From assembly GCA_012728875.1 (NCBI GenBank), contig JAAYEF010000012.1, positions 1-64,000 of the forward strand: DNA of 64,000 nucleotides, given 5' to 3'. Shown one piece after another: positions 19,625 through 28,354 of the stretch. The position numbers and the translations under genes were made by a program. How positions within the stretch are numbered: position 1 is the first letter of the stretch; each line of letters starts with the position of its first letter. The notes under the pieces are model-generated. The model saw only the letters and a program-made list of their open reading frames with translations. It ran no database searches and was not told the origin of the DNA. Origin of the DNA: Candidatus Cloacimonadota bacterium (lineage in GTDB: Bacteria > Cloacimonadota > Cloacimonadia > Cloacimonadales > Cloacimonadaceae).

Positions 19625-19733
19625 CAGAAAAACGGACTATTTGTCGATCGCAACCGTAAAAAAGTCGGACTATTTGCCGGTTGTAACCGTAAAAAAGTCG
19701 TACTATTTGTCGGATGTAACCATAGAAAAGTCT
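19625..19733 (+). repeat. Three tandem 33-base repeats plus a partial fourth
   Basis: Units at 19625-19657, 19658-19690 and 19691-19723, with about 10 bases of a fourth. The shared core is GTCGGACTATTTGTCGG followed by TTGTAACCGT. The unit length is a multiple of three, and one frame stays open from an ATG at 19590 to a TGA at 19734-19736 (48 codons), giving an 11-residue repeat such as KKSDYLPVVTV. No ribosome binding site is visible before that ATG, so I list the DNA repeat and not a gene. A TTGACA (19733-19738) starts where the array ends and may drive the ATPase gene. Confidence 0.75.
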
Positions 19734-19776
19734 TGACAAGAATTACAGGTTTGCGATTTTAGATTCGAGGTGAAAG

Positions 19777-21015
19777 ATGGCATACATCGAAAGAGAACTG
19801 GAAAAAAAGATAATTCCGCTCCTGGAGGGAAAGCGGGGATTATTTATCCTGGGTGCCCGTCAGGTTGGAAAAACAACTCTGCTTAAAAGACTTATGAATC
19901 TTGTTGGGCGGGAGAAATCATTATATTATGATCTTGAAATTCCATCCAATCTGGCAATATTTTCCCGGCCGATTGAGGCCATGGTCGCCAGGCTACGTCT
20001 AGATCGCGGACAGAACACAGAGCGGACCTTCGTTTTTTTGGATGAAGTTCAATATGCGGGGGATTTATCCAAAACCTTGAAAATCATGGTGGATCATTAC
20101 AGCGAAGAATTCAAATTCGTGATGACCGGATCATCTGCGCTGCAAATCAAACACAATTTCAGTGAATCGCTGGTTGGGCGCAAGGAAATCATGGTTTTGC
20201 ATCCGCTCAGCTTCGCCGAGTTTTGCCTGTTCAAAGGTGAAGATAAAATCGCTCCATACTTGAATCTACCCCTTTCAGAAAACAATCCGCTGCTCACTTT
20301 GACCGATCGCTTGGAAGCGCTTTTGGGAGAGTATATCATCTATGGCGGCTTTCCCGAAGTGGTGAACCAAAGCGGCAAAAAACGCAAGATCGAGCTTCTA
20401 AACGATATTGTGAGTTCTTATGTGTTGAAAGACATCAAGCACATTCTGCGGCTGGAAAAGATCCAGGAATTGAACAAGATGATTGCCTTGTTGGCAAGAA
20501 GCATTGGCAAAGAGATCAATATCAGCGAGTTAAGCCGCAATGTGGGGTTGCATCGTGAAACGGTGGACAAATATCTGATTACCTTGGAAGAATCCTTCAT
20601 TATCAGCATTTTACGTCCTTTCACCTCAAACTTGGAAAAAGAACTGCGCAAAATGCCCAAAATTTATCTGACGGATACCGGTATCCGAAATATGCTGAGC
20701 AACAATTTTTCAGAACTCGACACACGAGCCGACCGTGGTGAATTGGTGGAAAACATTTTCTATCTCAACCTGCTCAGAAACAAAGAACTAACTGCCAGCC
20801 TTGGATATTGGAAAACCAAGGGCGGCAAGGAAGTTGATTTTGTGGCGGAGGATGGTGGAAAGATCCACGCCTATGAAGTGAAATACAGCCAAGCAAAAGC
20901 AAGTGATTTTTCTTCCTTCAAACAGTCATATCCCCAGGCTGGGTGCAGCACCGTTAGATTCAATTATCGATATAAGCACGGCGAACTGCCGCTTTGGCAG
21001 ATTCCACAGCCATAA
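19777..21015 (+). CDS. AAA-type ATPase with C-terminal DUF4143 nuclease-like domain
   Basis: A 412-residue protein. Walker A is GARQVGKTT (about 26-34), Walker B is TFVFLDEVQ (D89, E90) and the sensor region is MTGSSA. A winged-helix-like segment (NISELSRNVGLHRETVDKY, about 248-266) is followed by DUF4143, which has a PD-(D/E)XK-like pattern (KEVDFVAE then YEVKYS). These orphan ATPases are abundant and often transferred; their cellular role is unsettled. Lys-rich codon use and an AT-richer sequence than its neighbours fit acquisition. GAGGTG lies before the ATG. It is isolated: terminator and repeats upstream, convergent ribosomal genes downstream. Confidence 0.88.
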   Translation: MAYIERELEKKIIPLLEGKRGLFILGARQVGKTTLLKRLMNLVGREKSLYYDLEIPSNLAIFSRPIEAMVARLRLDRGQNTERTFVFLDEVQYAGDLSKTLKIMVDHYSEEFKFVMTGSSALQIKHNFSESLVGRKEIMVLHPLSFAEFCLFKGEDKIAPYLNLPLSENNPLLTLTDRLEALLGEYIIYGGFPEVVNQSGKKRKIELLNDIVSSYVLKDIKHILRLEKIQELNKMIALLARSIGKEINISELSRNVGLHRETVDKYLITLEESFIISILRPFTSNLEKELRKMPKIYLTDTGIRNMLSNNFSELDTRADRGELVENIFYLNLLRNKELTASLGYWKTKGGKEVDFVAEDGGKIHAYEVKYSQAKASDFSSFKQSYPQAGCSTVRFNYRYKHGELPLWQIPQP

Positions 21016-21020
21016 AAAAA

Positions 21021-21040
21021 GCCCCGAATATTTCCGGGGC
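21021..21040 (-). terminator. Terminator of the rplU-rpmA operon
   Basis: GCCCCG (21021-21026) pairs with CGGGGC (21035-21040). On the minus strand the stem is followed by seven T residues (21020-21014). It lies five bases past the ATPase stop and may also stop that transcript. Confidence 0.8.
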
Positions 21041-21066
21041 TAATACATTTCCTATTATGTGGACGC

Positions 21067-21336
21067 TTATTCGCTGACCGCGACGGGCATCACGGATACA
21101 TATTTCCTGCGGGTGCGTCCGCGGGTTTCAAATTTCACATGGCCTTCCACCAGGCTGTAGAGGGTGAAATCCCTGCCCATGCCGACATTTTCGCCGGGGT
21201 GGAATTTGGTGCCTTTTTGGCGCACAATGATATTGCCTGCCAGAACATGCTGGCTGCCATATTTTTTTACGCCACGGTATTTGGGATTGCTGTCCCGTCC
21301 GTTGCGGCTGCTGCCGCCACCTTTTTTATGTGCCAT
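21067..21336 (-). CDS. rpmA: 50S ribosomal protein L27
   Basis: An 89-residue protein beginning [19 protein letters not shown], the standard L27 N-terminus that reaches the peptidyl transferase centre. It has [17 protein letters not shown] and the family length (85-95). There is no N-terminal cleavage extension of the Firmicutes type. It lies 11 bases after rplU with its own GGAGGTG site, the conserved rplU-rpmA order. Confidence 0.98.
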   Translation of the reverse strand: MAHKKGGGSSRNGRDSNPKYRGVKKYGSQHVLAGNIIVRQKGTKFHPGENVGMGRDFTLYSLVEGHVKFETRGRTRRKYVSVMPVAVSE

Positions 21337-21347
21337 TATTCACCTCC

Positions 21348-21662
21348 TCAGATCCGGATTCCGGTGACTTTGATGTTGGTATATTGTTCACGGTAACCTT
21401 TTTTAACGCGGTAACCTTTTCTGCGTTTGTGGTGGAAGATCACCTTCTTTTTGCCTTTACCGTGTTCGATCACTTCGGCAAGAATTGCTGCGCCTTCTAC
21501 GACGGGCTGTCCAACCAGAATCTCGTCATCTTTGCGAACGAGAAGAACCCGGTCAAACTCCAGGGATTGCCCCGGTTCCGCCGTATTCAGCAGGGGAACG
21601 CGCAGGATTGCGTTTTCTTCAGCCCTGAACTGAAATCCTTTGATATCTACGATGGCGTACAT
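21348..21662 (-). CDS. rplU: 50S ribosomal protein L21
   Basis: A 104-residue protein with the L21 start [12 protein letters not shown] and the C-terminal block [20 protein letters not shown], which binds 23S rRNA, followed by the ending VTGIRI. First gene of the rplU-rpmA pair; AAGGAG lies before the ATG. A TTGACG at 21722-21717 (minus) could be its -35 box but the -10 is weak. Confidence 0.98.
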   Translation of the reverse strand: MYAIVDIKGFQFRAEENAILRVPLLNTAEPGQSLEFDRVLLVRKDDEILVGQPVVEGAAILAEVIEHGKGKKKVIFHHKRRKGYRVKKGYREQYTNIKVTGIRI

Positions 21663-21884
21663 CTTGACTCCTTATTTTATTGCATGAGAAATCACATTTT
21701 TTTGAGTACGTACTTTCGTCAAGCGGAAAAATGAAAAATGCCCGGGTTCATCGAAATATGGGGCTTAAAACGCAGTTGCAATGCCGGATGGTGCATTTTT
21801 CCCAAACTAATACCGATCTTTTGAAATAAGAGATTTTTTCAGAAATTTTTCCTATGGCGGGCTTCGGTTACAGGGCAGCGGATG

Positions 21885-21893
21885 TGATATAAT
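21885..21893 (+). promoter_or_regulatory. Extended -10 promoter element upstream of the lipoprotein gene
   Basis: TG-A-TATAAT at 21885-21893 is a perfect extended -10 box with no good -35. It lies 170 bases before the start at 22063. A TTGACT at 21903-21908 may belong to a second promoter. The rest of the gap from 21663 to 22062 shows nothing else. Confidence 0.4.
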
Positions 21894-22062
21894 AGAAATA
21901 ACTTGACTTTATTTCCTGGAAATAGAAAATGGTTTTGTTTGGTAAACTTACAATAAATTTGCTGAACAAATACAAGGCCCGCGTCCGCCGAGATATAATC
22001 TGGCAGAGCTTTTGGGGGGATTTGTTCTGCTGATGAAACCAGCGGTCGGGAAGGAGGAAATG

Positions 22063-24240
22063 ATGCCTCGTTTACTAAGAGTATGCCTGTGTTTTATTTT
22101 ACTGGCAGGGCTGTTTTCATGTGATAAACGGATGCCCACCCAGCCGGAACATGGCTCTGGGGCGTTGCATTTTTCCGAGGAAATCCTGCCTCTGGAAAAT
22201 GACGAATACATCTATCGCCAAAGCGTGGAGGCGGGTCCGGAGCTTCAGGAAGGTTTGCTTTTTTGCTGGAAGGTGGAAACTTTAAGCGGGGAAGCGCCTT
22301 CGGGCTGGTTTGCCAATCCCGATGGTTGGCTGTGGTTCAGAACTTCTGAGGGAGATTCAAATATTCCGCTTTCCCAGCCTGGAGCACACAGAACGCTTTG
22401 GACGAGCCGATCCAAGCTGGATTTTGACTTTTATTCCCTTGACGGAAAGCTGCGGGATTTGATTGTGAAAGTTGAATTGCGGGTGAAAAAAGCGGATGGA
22501 ACAACAAGCGATTACCACTGTGGTTTCAAGAGTGAGCGCCTGCTTTCCAGCCGGCTTGAGACGGATTTTACCGAGGGTGCGGTTACGGGGGCGGGGCTGG
22601 AATTCAGGCTGCATGAAATTGTGCAAAATATCTATGTGGAAGGGCTTTCTGGCAGCCATTTCATGTTCCGGCTGAACATTTTGAACAACCGTCTGGAAGT
22701 GATTTCGGAAGGCGAATGGCACAGTTCTTTGGAGCTGCGTGACGCGTACCGGGTGAAGCTGGGCTTGAACACTGAGCCCGCGCTATCTCCAAACGCGGTG
22801 GGGCAATACACCCAGTTTGAATCTTATTTGGTGAGCCGTCAAGGCTTGGAGGAAGCCAATCCGAAAAGCATTTATTTCCGAGTTCGGGACGGTTTTCAGC
22901 CCCAGGCTTTAATCTATGGCCAAACCCTGGTGGGATTGGGACAAAACCATTACTCCATCGACAACACCCTCCATAAACCTGAATTCTATAACTTAATCCC
23001 ACAAAACGGAAATCGCTTTAACAGATTGCTTTGGGAAAATGAGACGGGCTGGGAAGCGATTCACTCTCCAGATTTGAAGCTGCATCTGCAATGGGGGTTT
23101 TCGGGACAATTTGGCGGAACATTCCCTGGTGGCGAACTTGATGTTACCAATAACCCGTTTGACCATGAATTAAATCTGTGTGTGGACGCAAATACAGGCA
23201 CCTCGTATTACAGCCAGGTGGATTATTTTTATTTGCGCTTCAACGCAGCCCCGTTTCCCACACAGCCCCACTTTGTGAATCCAATCCAGGTGACACACGC
23301 TGGCAAAACCTGGCTGCGCGTAAAGAATCTTGACCACAATGCGCAAAGCCACATCTTCAGTGGTTTGAGCCCTGGGGATTATCAATTTGAGGTTTGCGTG
23401 GTGGACGCGCAGGGCACCGTGAGCGAAGCCGCCACCACCACAATCAGCCTGAAGCCGAAGGTGCCATTTGCCAATCGCAGCGGCATTTTGATTGTGGACG
23501 ACAGCCGTGGAGACCTATCTTTATCTCCTGAGGAATATGTTAACAACTTTTACAACACGGTAATACCCACCCAATGGGGCGCTGTGCAAAGATATGAAAT
23601 CGATCCTTATGGAGCATCCCGGAACATTTCCTCCGTTTTGCTTCAGCAGTTCAAAGCCGTTGTCTGGCATTCGGATAACTCGATGTACGCGCCAAATCTT
23701 TATTACAGCATGGATGCCCTGGAGATTTATCTGGATATGGAAGGCGCGCTCCTGATTAGCTCCACTTATAAATTGGCGACATATCTTCAAACTATTTGCG
23801 ATTATTATCCCTCTTATGCCGCCAGCCGGTTTGGACTTCACGGAAGCCAGGATTTTGGGGTTTTGCCCACAACCAAACATTATTTCATCCGCTCGGAAGC
23901 TCCACAGAATCAGGGAAATATGAACCTGAGGATAGACAACGCTTTCAATTCAAATGTTCGGTTGCGTCAGGGCTTGTGTGGGATAAGCTGGTTTAATTAC
24001 AAATCAAGCTGGCCATATTACCACCGTTTTGGCTGCAAGGCAGTGGATCATCCTGTTTATCCTCCCAGCCAGGAAGAATATGACCTGTATTCCAATAAAT
24101 ATGTGGGCTATCAGCATGGGCGGATCTTTGTGTTTGGCGTCCCTCTTTCATATCTGGAACCCCAAGACGTGGCACCGGCTGTGGCAATCATCCTGAATCG
24201 TTTGCTGGAACCATCCAAAACAAGCTGGAGGAGAAAATGA
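22063..24240 (+). CDS. Large lipoprotein of unknown function, partner of the secreted protein at 24237
   Basis: A 725-residue protein from the ATG at 22063, chosen because AAGGAGG lies five bases upstream. The signal sequence ends in lipobox LFSC (Cys about 20), so it is lipid-anchored. About 450 residues of beta-rich sequence follow, including an FN3-like segment (LRVKNLDHNAQ to TTTISLKPK). The C-terminal 250 residues begin GILIVDDSRGD and alternate strands and helices, with AVVWHSDNS; this looks like an alpha/beta domain of the ThuA/GATase-like kind, which I cannot confirm. The stop overlaps the next ATG by four bases (ATGA), indicating an operon and probable joint function. Confidence 0.75.
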   Translation: MPRLLRVCLCFILLAGLFSCDKRMPTQPEHGSGALHFSEEILPLENDEYIYRQSVEAGPELQEGLLFCWKVETLSGEAPSGWFANPDGWLWFRTSEGDSNIPLSQPGAHRTLWTSRSKLDFDFYSLDGKLRDLIVKVELRVKKADGTTSDYHCGFKSERLLSSRLETDFTEGAVTGAGLEFRLHEIVQNIYVEGLSGSHFMFRLNILNNRLEVISEGEWHSSLELRDAYRVKLGLNTEPALSPNAVGQYTQFESYLVSRQGLEEANPKSIYFRVRDGFQPQALIYGQTLVGLGQNHYSIDNTLHKPEFYNLIPQNGNRFNRLLWENETGWEAIHSPDLKLHLQWGFSGQFGGTFPGGELDVTNNPFDHELNLCVDANTGTSYYSQVDYFYLRFNAAPFPTQPHFVNPIQVTHAGKTWLRVKNLDHNAQSHIFSGLSPGDYQFEVCVVDAQGTVSEAATTTISLKPKVPFANRSGILIVDDSRGDLSLSPEEYVNNFYNTVIPTQWGAVQRYEIDPYGASRNISSVLLQQFKAVVWHSDNSMYAPNLYYSMDALEIYLDMEGALLISSTYKLATYLQTICDYYPSYAASRFGLHGSQDFGVLPTTKHYFIRSEAPQNQGNMNLRIDNAFNSNVRLRQGLCGISWFNYKSSWPYYHRFGCKAVDHPVYPPSQEEYDLYSNKYVGYQHGRIFVFGVPLSYLEPQDVAPAVAIILNRLLEPSKTSWRRK

Positions 24241-26207
24241 AACGGATTTTTTTGATTTTAGTGGCATTTAGTTTTGCCATTCTGGGAGCGCTGAGCCTGA
24301 AACCGGAAGCTCCGGATAAAGCTCTTCACCAAGTGGCGCATGAAGCCAGCAGCCTGGAGCTGTGGGTGAGCAATTATGGCACATGTCATAATCTTCGTTA
24401 TCCGAGATATTCACCTGATAATCTGATGTACGCTGGCGCCATCTGGATTGGTGGGAAAATCCCGCGGCGCGATGAAGAAGGACGCAGACTTTTTTGGCTG
24501 CACCCGGACCCATATATCGACGACAGCATAACCCACGAAGGCGCCCCGGATTGGAACGCGGAGCTGAAACCCGTTATCGACAGCCTCACCAGCGTTGGTA
24601 TTGAAGGAGATTTAGCCCTTTTTGAACTGCTTCCCACATACAATCCCAGAGCGGCTTCCAACCCTCGTTACACCCAGTATTATTTGCAAGACACGGTTTT
24701 ACAAAGTTTTCTGGGATTTCCTTCGCCGCGGGGATTTATTTGGCCGGACCCTCTGGATAATTATTGCTTCAGCAGCCCGCAGCCTGTGGCGCACGACAGT
24801 CCGGGTTTTGAAACACTCACGGGTTTTTTCTACGATTTTTGTCCTTTGGGCACGCCGGGAAAAAGAACTATGGGACCGCACACCGGCTTTGCGCATCACT
24901 ATCCATTGGGTTTGGGCATCAAGAGGGAATCTTTTGCCTGGAACCTCCAACACCACGACCGCTTTGTGATTTTCCGCATCACGATCTACAACATGAACGA
25001 GCTGGACGAGATTCAAGACCTTGCCTTTGGAGAATATGTGGACGCGGATATTTATCCAGCCGGGTGGGAAAATCCCCAAGCAACACAAGACGACATTAGC
25101 GGCTATGATCTTGTGGGTGAATATGCCTACAGCCGGGATTATAATGGAGACCTTGGTTTGAGCCCATTCTGGGTTGGAAATAAAATCATTTGTTACGATT
25201 TTGAGGGCCAGCGTGCCGCTTGGGCCTGGCATTTAGAACTTGGACCCAATGATAATGATCCCAGAGCTCTGGCTCAAACCAACAGGCAAACCGCCAACGA
25301 AAAATATTGGCTGATGACGGGGCGCAACCCCAGACCCAATACGCTTTTCCCCCTCAGAAGCCAGGATGCGAACATCCCGGTGCAGGAACAGCCTTATAAC
25401 TGTGACACCCGTTTTTTAAATGTCATCCACGGCAGCCAGCCCAGCGTTCAGAATCCGGATCCAGCAGGCAGACTGAACCTGGCTCCGGGAGACAGCCTCA
25501 CCTATTACAGCGTCTATTTTGTGGGAGAGGGGCACCAGGAAATGCGCGAAATCGCCCAACGCATCGACAATTTCATCGCTTCGGGAATGGAAATTGACCC
25601 CAACAGCGGCTTAAGCTGCATTCCGTATTTAAAAGAACTTGAATTTGTGGACAATCAGGCTGCCAGGCTGCATTGGCATTCCTACACGGATCCAGCCCAT
25701 TTCGAACTGCAATACAAAGCCTATGAAGACACTGCTGCGCAATGGATTAGCACCCAGGTTCCGGGAAATAGCCGCAGCCTGTGGCTTTGGGATCTGGATC
25801 CCGACACCTGGTATGAATTCAGGGTGGCAGCGGTTTACCAGCCCGGTCCCGAGGAAGTATATCTGGAAAGCAATACCAGGATGACCAAAATGAACTTACC
25901 TGGAGAATTTGAACCTGAAACACCGCCGCTGACCCTCAGCCTGGAAAACTTTCCCAATCCTTTTTCCCACAAGACCATGATAAAATTTGACATCAACTCC
26001 GCCAGCCCGGTTAAATTGAGGATTTTTAACGCCAAAGGTCAGCTTGTAAGAGAATTGCTCAGCGCCCAGAGCGAGCCGGGAACTTTTTCCAAAATTTGGG
26101 ACGGCAGAGACGACCGTGGCTCTTTGTGCGCACCTGGCATATATTTCCTCGGCTTGGATTGCGCGGGCACAAAGCTTGTGAAAAAGGTCTTGCTGCTGCG
26201 CAACTGA
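24237..26207 (+). CDS. Secreted protein with FN3 domain and NPF-type C-terminal sorting-like domain
   Basis: A 656-residue protein with a signal peptide (about 1-18, SFAILGALS). Residues 30-450 form a domain I do not recognise, beginning LELWVSNYGTCHN with LMYAGAIWIGGK, a pattern I recall from Cloacimonadota and other FCB secreted proteins. An FN3 domain lies at about 455-560. The tail (about 575-656) begins NFPNPFSHKT and ends KKVLLLRN, the same FlgD-like sorting domain type as in the genes at 14834 and 30307. It is translationally coupled to the lipoprotein gene upstream. Surface display alongside that lipoprotein is the simplest reading. Confidence 0.8.
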   Translation: MKRIFLILVAFSFAILGALSLKPEAPDKALHQVAHEASSLELWVSNYGTCHNLRYPRYSPDNLMYAGAIWIGGKIPRRDEEGRRLFWLHPDPYIDDSITHEGAPDWNAELKPVIDSLTSVGIEGDLALFELLPTYNPRAASNPRYTQYYLQDTVLQSFLGFPSPRGFIWPDPLDNYCFSSPQPVAHDSPGFETLTGFFYDFCPLGTPGKRTMGPHTGFAHHYPLGLGIKRESFAWNLQHHDRFVIFRITIYNMNELDEIQDLAFGEYVDADIYPAGWENPQATQDDISGYDLVGEYAYSRDYNGDLGLSPFWVGNKIICYDFEGQRAAWAWHLELGPNDNDPRALAQTNRQTANEKYWLMTGRNPRPNTLFPLRSQDANIPVQEQPYNCDTRFLNVIHGSQPSVQNPDPAGRLNLAPGDSLTYYSVYFVGEGHQEMREIAQRIDNFIASGMEIDPNSGLSCIPYLKELEFVDNQAARLHWHSYTDPAHFELQYKAYEDTAAQWISTQVPGNSRSLWLWDLDPDTWYEFRVAAVYQPGPEEVYLESNTRMTKMNLPGEFEPETPPLTLSLENFPNPFSHKTMIKFDINSASPVKLRIFNAKGQLVRELLSAQSEPGTFSKIWDGRDDRGSLCAPGIYFLGLDCAGTKLVKKVLLLRN

Positions 26208-26301
26208 GCTAAAGATATCCAAACAAAAAACCAAGGCTCATGTTCAAATATTGTGGAAGAGACTTTCTATTCGGCATCATGTTTCAGGGTGTCAGTCACT
26301 T

Positions 26302-26370
26302 CTTAATCAAGCCTTAATCAAGTCTTAATAATTAACGCTTGATTAAGGCTTGATGATCACTTGATTAACG
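26302..26370. repeat. Nested inverted/direct repeats built on CTTAATCAAG
   Basis: The 10-mer CTTAATCAAG occurs at 26302-26311 and 26313-26322; its reverse complement CTTGATTAAG is at 26338-26347, and variants follow at 26349 and 26360-26370. Bases 26306-26322 and 26338-26354 form a perfect 17-base inverted repeat with a 15-base AT-rich spacer. There is no T-run. It lies alone in the 304-base gap between the secreted-protein gene and the first FGE kinase. It could be a terminator-like cruciform, a multi-site operator or a mobile-element remnant. TTGACT at 26454-26459 is the only promoter-like site downstream. Confidence 0.7.
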
Positions 26371-26511
26371 CTTTCGGCAAAGGAAGACTCGTCCTGAAAC
26401 AGGTTGACTTCCAGCCGGTTTTCACCCTCCATAATTGAGTTGGAATAAAAAACTTGACTGGAAAACCAAGTTTGCAAAGTTTGAAAACATGAAACAAATT
26501 AAGAGAGCGAT

Positions 26512-28221
26512 ATGGAACTGACCGAAGGCACCAAACTGGGCATTTTCACGATTATCAGGCAGATCGGAACTGGCGGGATGAGCGAGGTGTATCTCGTAAA
26601 AGACAATCTGGATCGGCTTTTTGCACTTAAAACCATGTCCAGCAAGCTTTCCTATGATCCTTCCTTTCGCCAGCGTTTCGAGCAGGAAGCCAGGATCATG
26701 GCTTCGCTGAGCCATCCCAACATTGTTCAACTGCACAGTTATTTTGAAGAAGATGGGAAGTATTGTCTGGTGATGGAATATGTGGAAGGGCAAAGCCTGA
26801 AAGAGCTGAGCCGGAAAATAGGCCCCATCCCGGAAAAACGGGCATTGAAGATCTTGAGGCAGATGGCGGAAGCGCTGTCTTATGCTCACAGACGGGGAAT
26901 CATCCATCGCGATGTGAAGCCTTCCAACATCCTGCTGGATGCAAACGATAACGTGAAGGTGATGGATTTTGGCATCGCCCGCATGACGGAAGGACCGGGG
27001 CTCACGCAAACCGGCAGCCAGATGGGCACTTTGGTCTATATGAGCCCGGAGCAAATTCGAGACAGCAAAAACGTTGATGAGAAAACGGACGTCTATTCCC
27101 TGGGCGTCAGCTTCTACGAAATGCTCACAGGCAAGCCGCCTTATAACGAAAGCGATTCCAACGATTTCGAAATCCGGGAAAGCATCGTCTATAAAGAACT
27201 TCCCGATCCCAGAAAGGTCTATCCACATATCGGGGAGCATAGTATGCGTCTGCTGGATGGCTTCACCCGCAAAAACAAGGAAGAGCGACTGTCCTTATCA
27301 GAATTTCTGGCTGGTCAGCAGCCGAACACACTGGGATTTTTGGAAAGCCAGGAAGCGACGATTGAAGAGATAAGTAACCACGAAGCTGAAAATCCATCTC
27401 AAAGGAAAGCGTCATCTTTAGGTAAAATCATGGCCTTGGTTGTTGTCCTGGCGATTCTAATTGTTGGTGCCGGGATCATGTTTCATAAAAATAAGCAAAA
27501 AACAGGGAATACACCTGAAATGATATTGGTGGAAGGTGGAAGTTTCCAAATGGGCTCCAATGACGGTGATGATTATGCAGAACCGATTCATAAAGTTACC
27601 GTTTCTTCATTCTGGATTGGTAAATATGAGGTGACCCAGAAGGAATGGATGGAGGTGATGGAATATAATCCATCAGAGCGGAAAGGCGAAACCTTACCTG
27701 TTGAAAACATAAGCTGGTATGACGCGGTTGAATATTGTAATGAACGCAGCATCCGGGAGGGATTGACTCCCTGTTACAGCGGCAGTGGAAGCAATATAAC
27801 TTGTGACTGGAACGCGAACGGCTACAGACTGCCCACAGAAGCGGAATGGGAGTATGCCGCTCGGGGAGGCTCGAAAAGCAAAGGTTACAAGTATTCTGGA
27901 TCTGATAAGATCAACACAGTGGCGTGGCATAGTGGAAATTCCGGAAGGCGGACGCATGAAGTGGGCGGCAAGAATCCTAACAAACTGGGTATTCACGATA
28001 TGAGCGGTAACGTCTTTGAATGGTGTTGGGACCTCTATGGTTCTTACCCCAGTGGCGTGCAGACCAATCCGCATGGCGCTACGGGCGATTCCGACCGTGT
28101 GCTACGCGGTGGTTGCTGGGACGCCAGTGCCGGCTACTGCACCGTTTCGTATCGGGGCCTCAATGATGCCACGAGCAGCTACAGCGATATTGGCTTCCGT
28201 GCTTGCAGGGTTTCCCCTTAA
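26512..28221 (+). CDS. Transmembrane Ser/Thr kinase with extracytoplasmic FGE-sulfatase/C-type-lectin-like domain
   Basis: A 569-residue protein. The kinase domain (about 8-270) has GTGGMSEVY, K40, HRDVKPSN (D134), DFG at 152 and a SPEQ loop, all intact. One membrane helix at about 304-325 precedes an FGE-sulfatase domain (about 336-569): VEGGSFQMGS, YEVTQKEW, YRLPTEAEWEYAARGG and NVFEWCWD. The domain lies outside the membrane, so this is a receptor-like kinase. The last 41 residues (bases 28096-28218) begin RVLRGG and end in a GFR motif, with codons almost all ending in C or T, as expected of a DGR variable region. The gene at 28355 is a tandem paralogue. Confidence 0.9.
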   Translation: MELTEGTKLGIFTIIRQIGTGGMSEVYLVKDNLDRLFALKTMSSKLSYDPSFRQRFEQEARIMASLSHPNIVQLHSYFEEDGKYCLVMEYVEGQSLKELSRKIGPIPEKRALKILRQMAEALSYAHRRGIIHRDVKPSNILLDANDNVKVMDFGIARMTEGPGLTQTGSQMGTLVYMSPEQIRDSKNVDEKTDVYSLGVSFYEMLTGKPPYNESDSNDFEIRESIVYKELPDPRKVYPHIGEHSMRLLDGFTRKNKEERLSLSEFLAGQQPNTLGFLESQEATIEEISNHEAENPSQRKASSLGKIMALVVVLAILIVGAGIMFHKNKQKTGNTPEMILVEGGSFQMGSNDGDDYAEPIHKVTVSSFWIGKYEVTQKEWMEVMEYNPSERKGETLPVENISWYDAVEYCNERSIREGLTPCYSGSGSNITCDWNANGYRLPTEAEWEYAARGGSKSKGYKYSGSDKINTVAWHSGNSGRRTHEVGGKNPNKLGIHDMSGNVFEWCWDLYGSYPSGVQTNPHGATGDSDRVLRGGCWDASAGYCTVSYRGLNDATSSYSDIGFRACRVSP

Positions 28222-28354
28222 TTTTTGAACATGTTTTGGGAGATGGCCAAAGGTTTATGAACCCCAATTTTACGTCTCGGAAAAAGGAAAAAGCTTGACA
28301 AAAAATCATGGATTACAAAGCTTGAATAAAATGTAACAAACAAAAGGCATTGAT

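Noticed and set aside
28222-28354. A DGR template repeat next to the FGE kinase genes
   Set aside because: I read this gap and 30131-30306 for an adenine-rich copy of the variable tails and found none.
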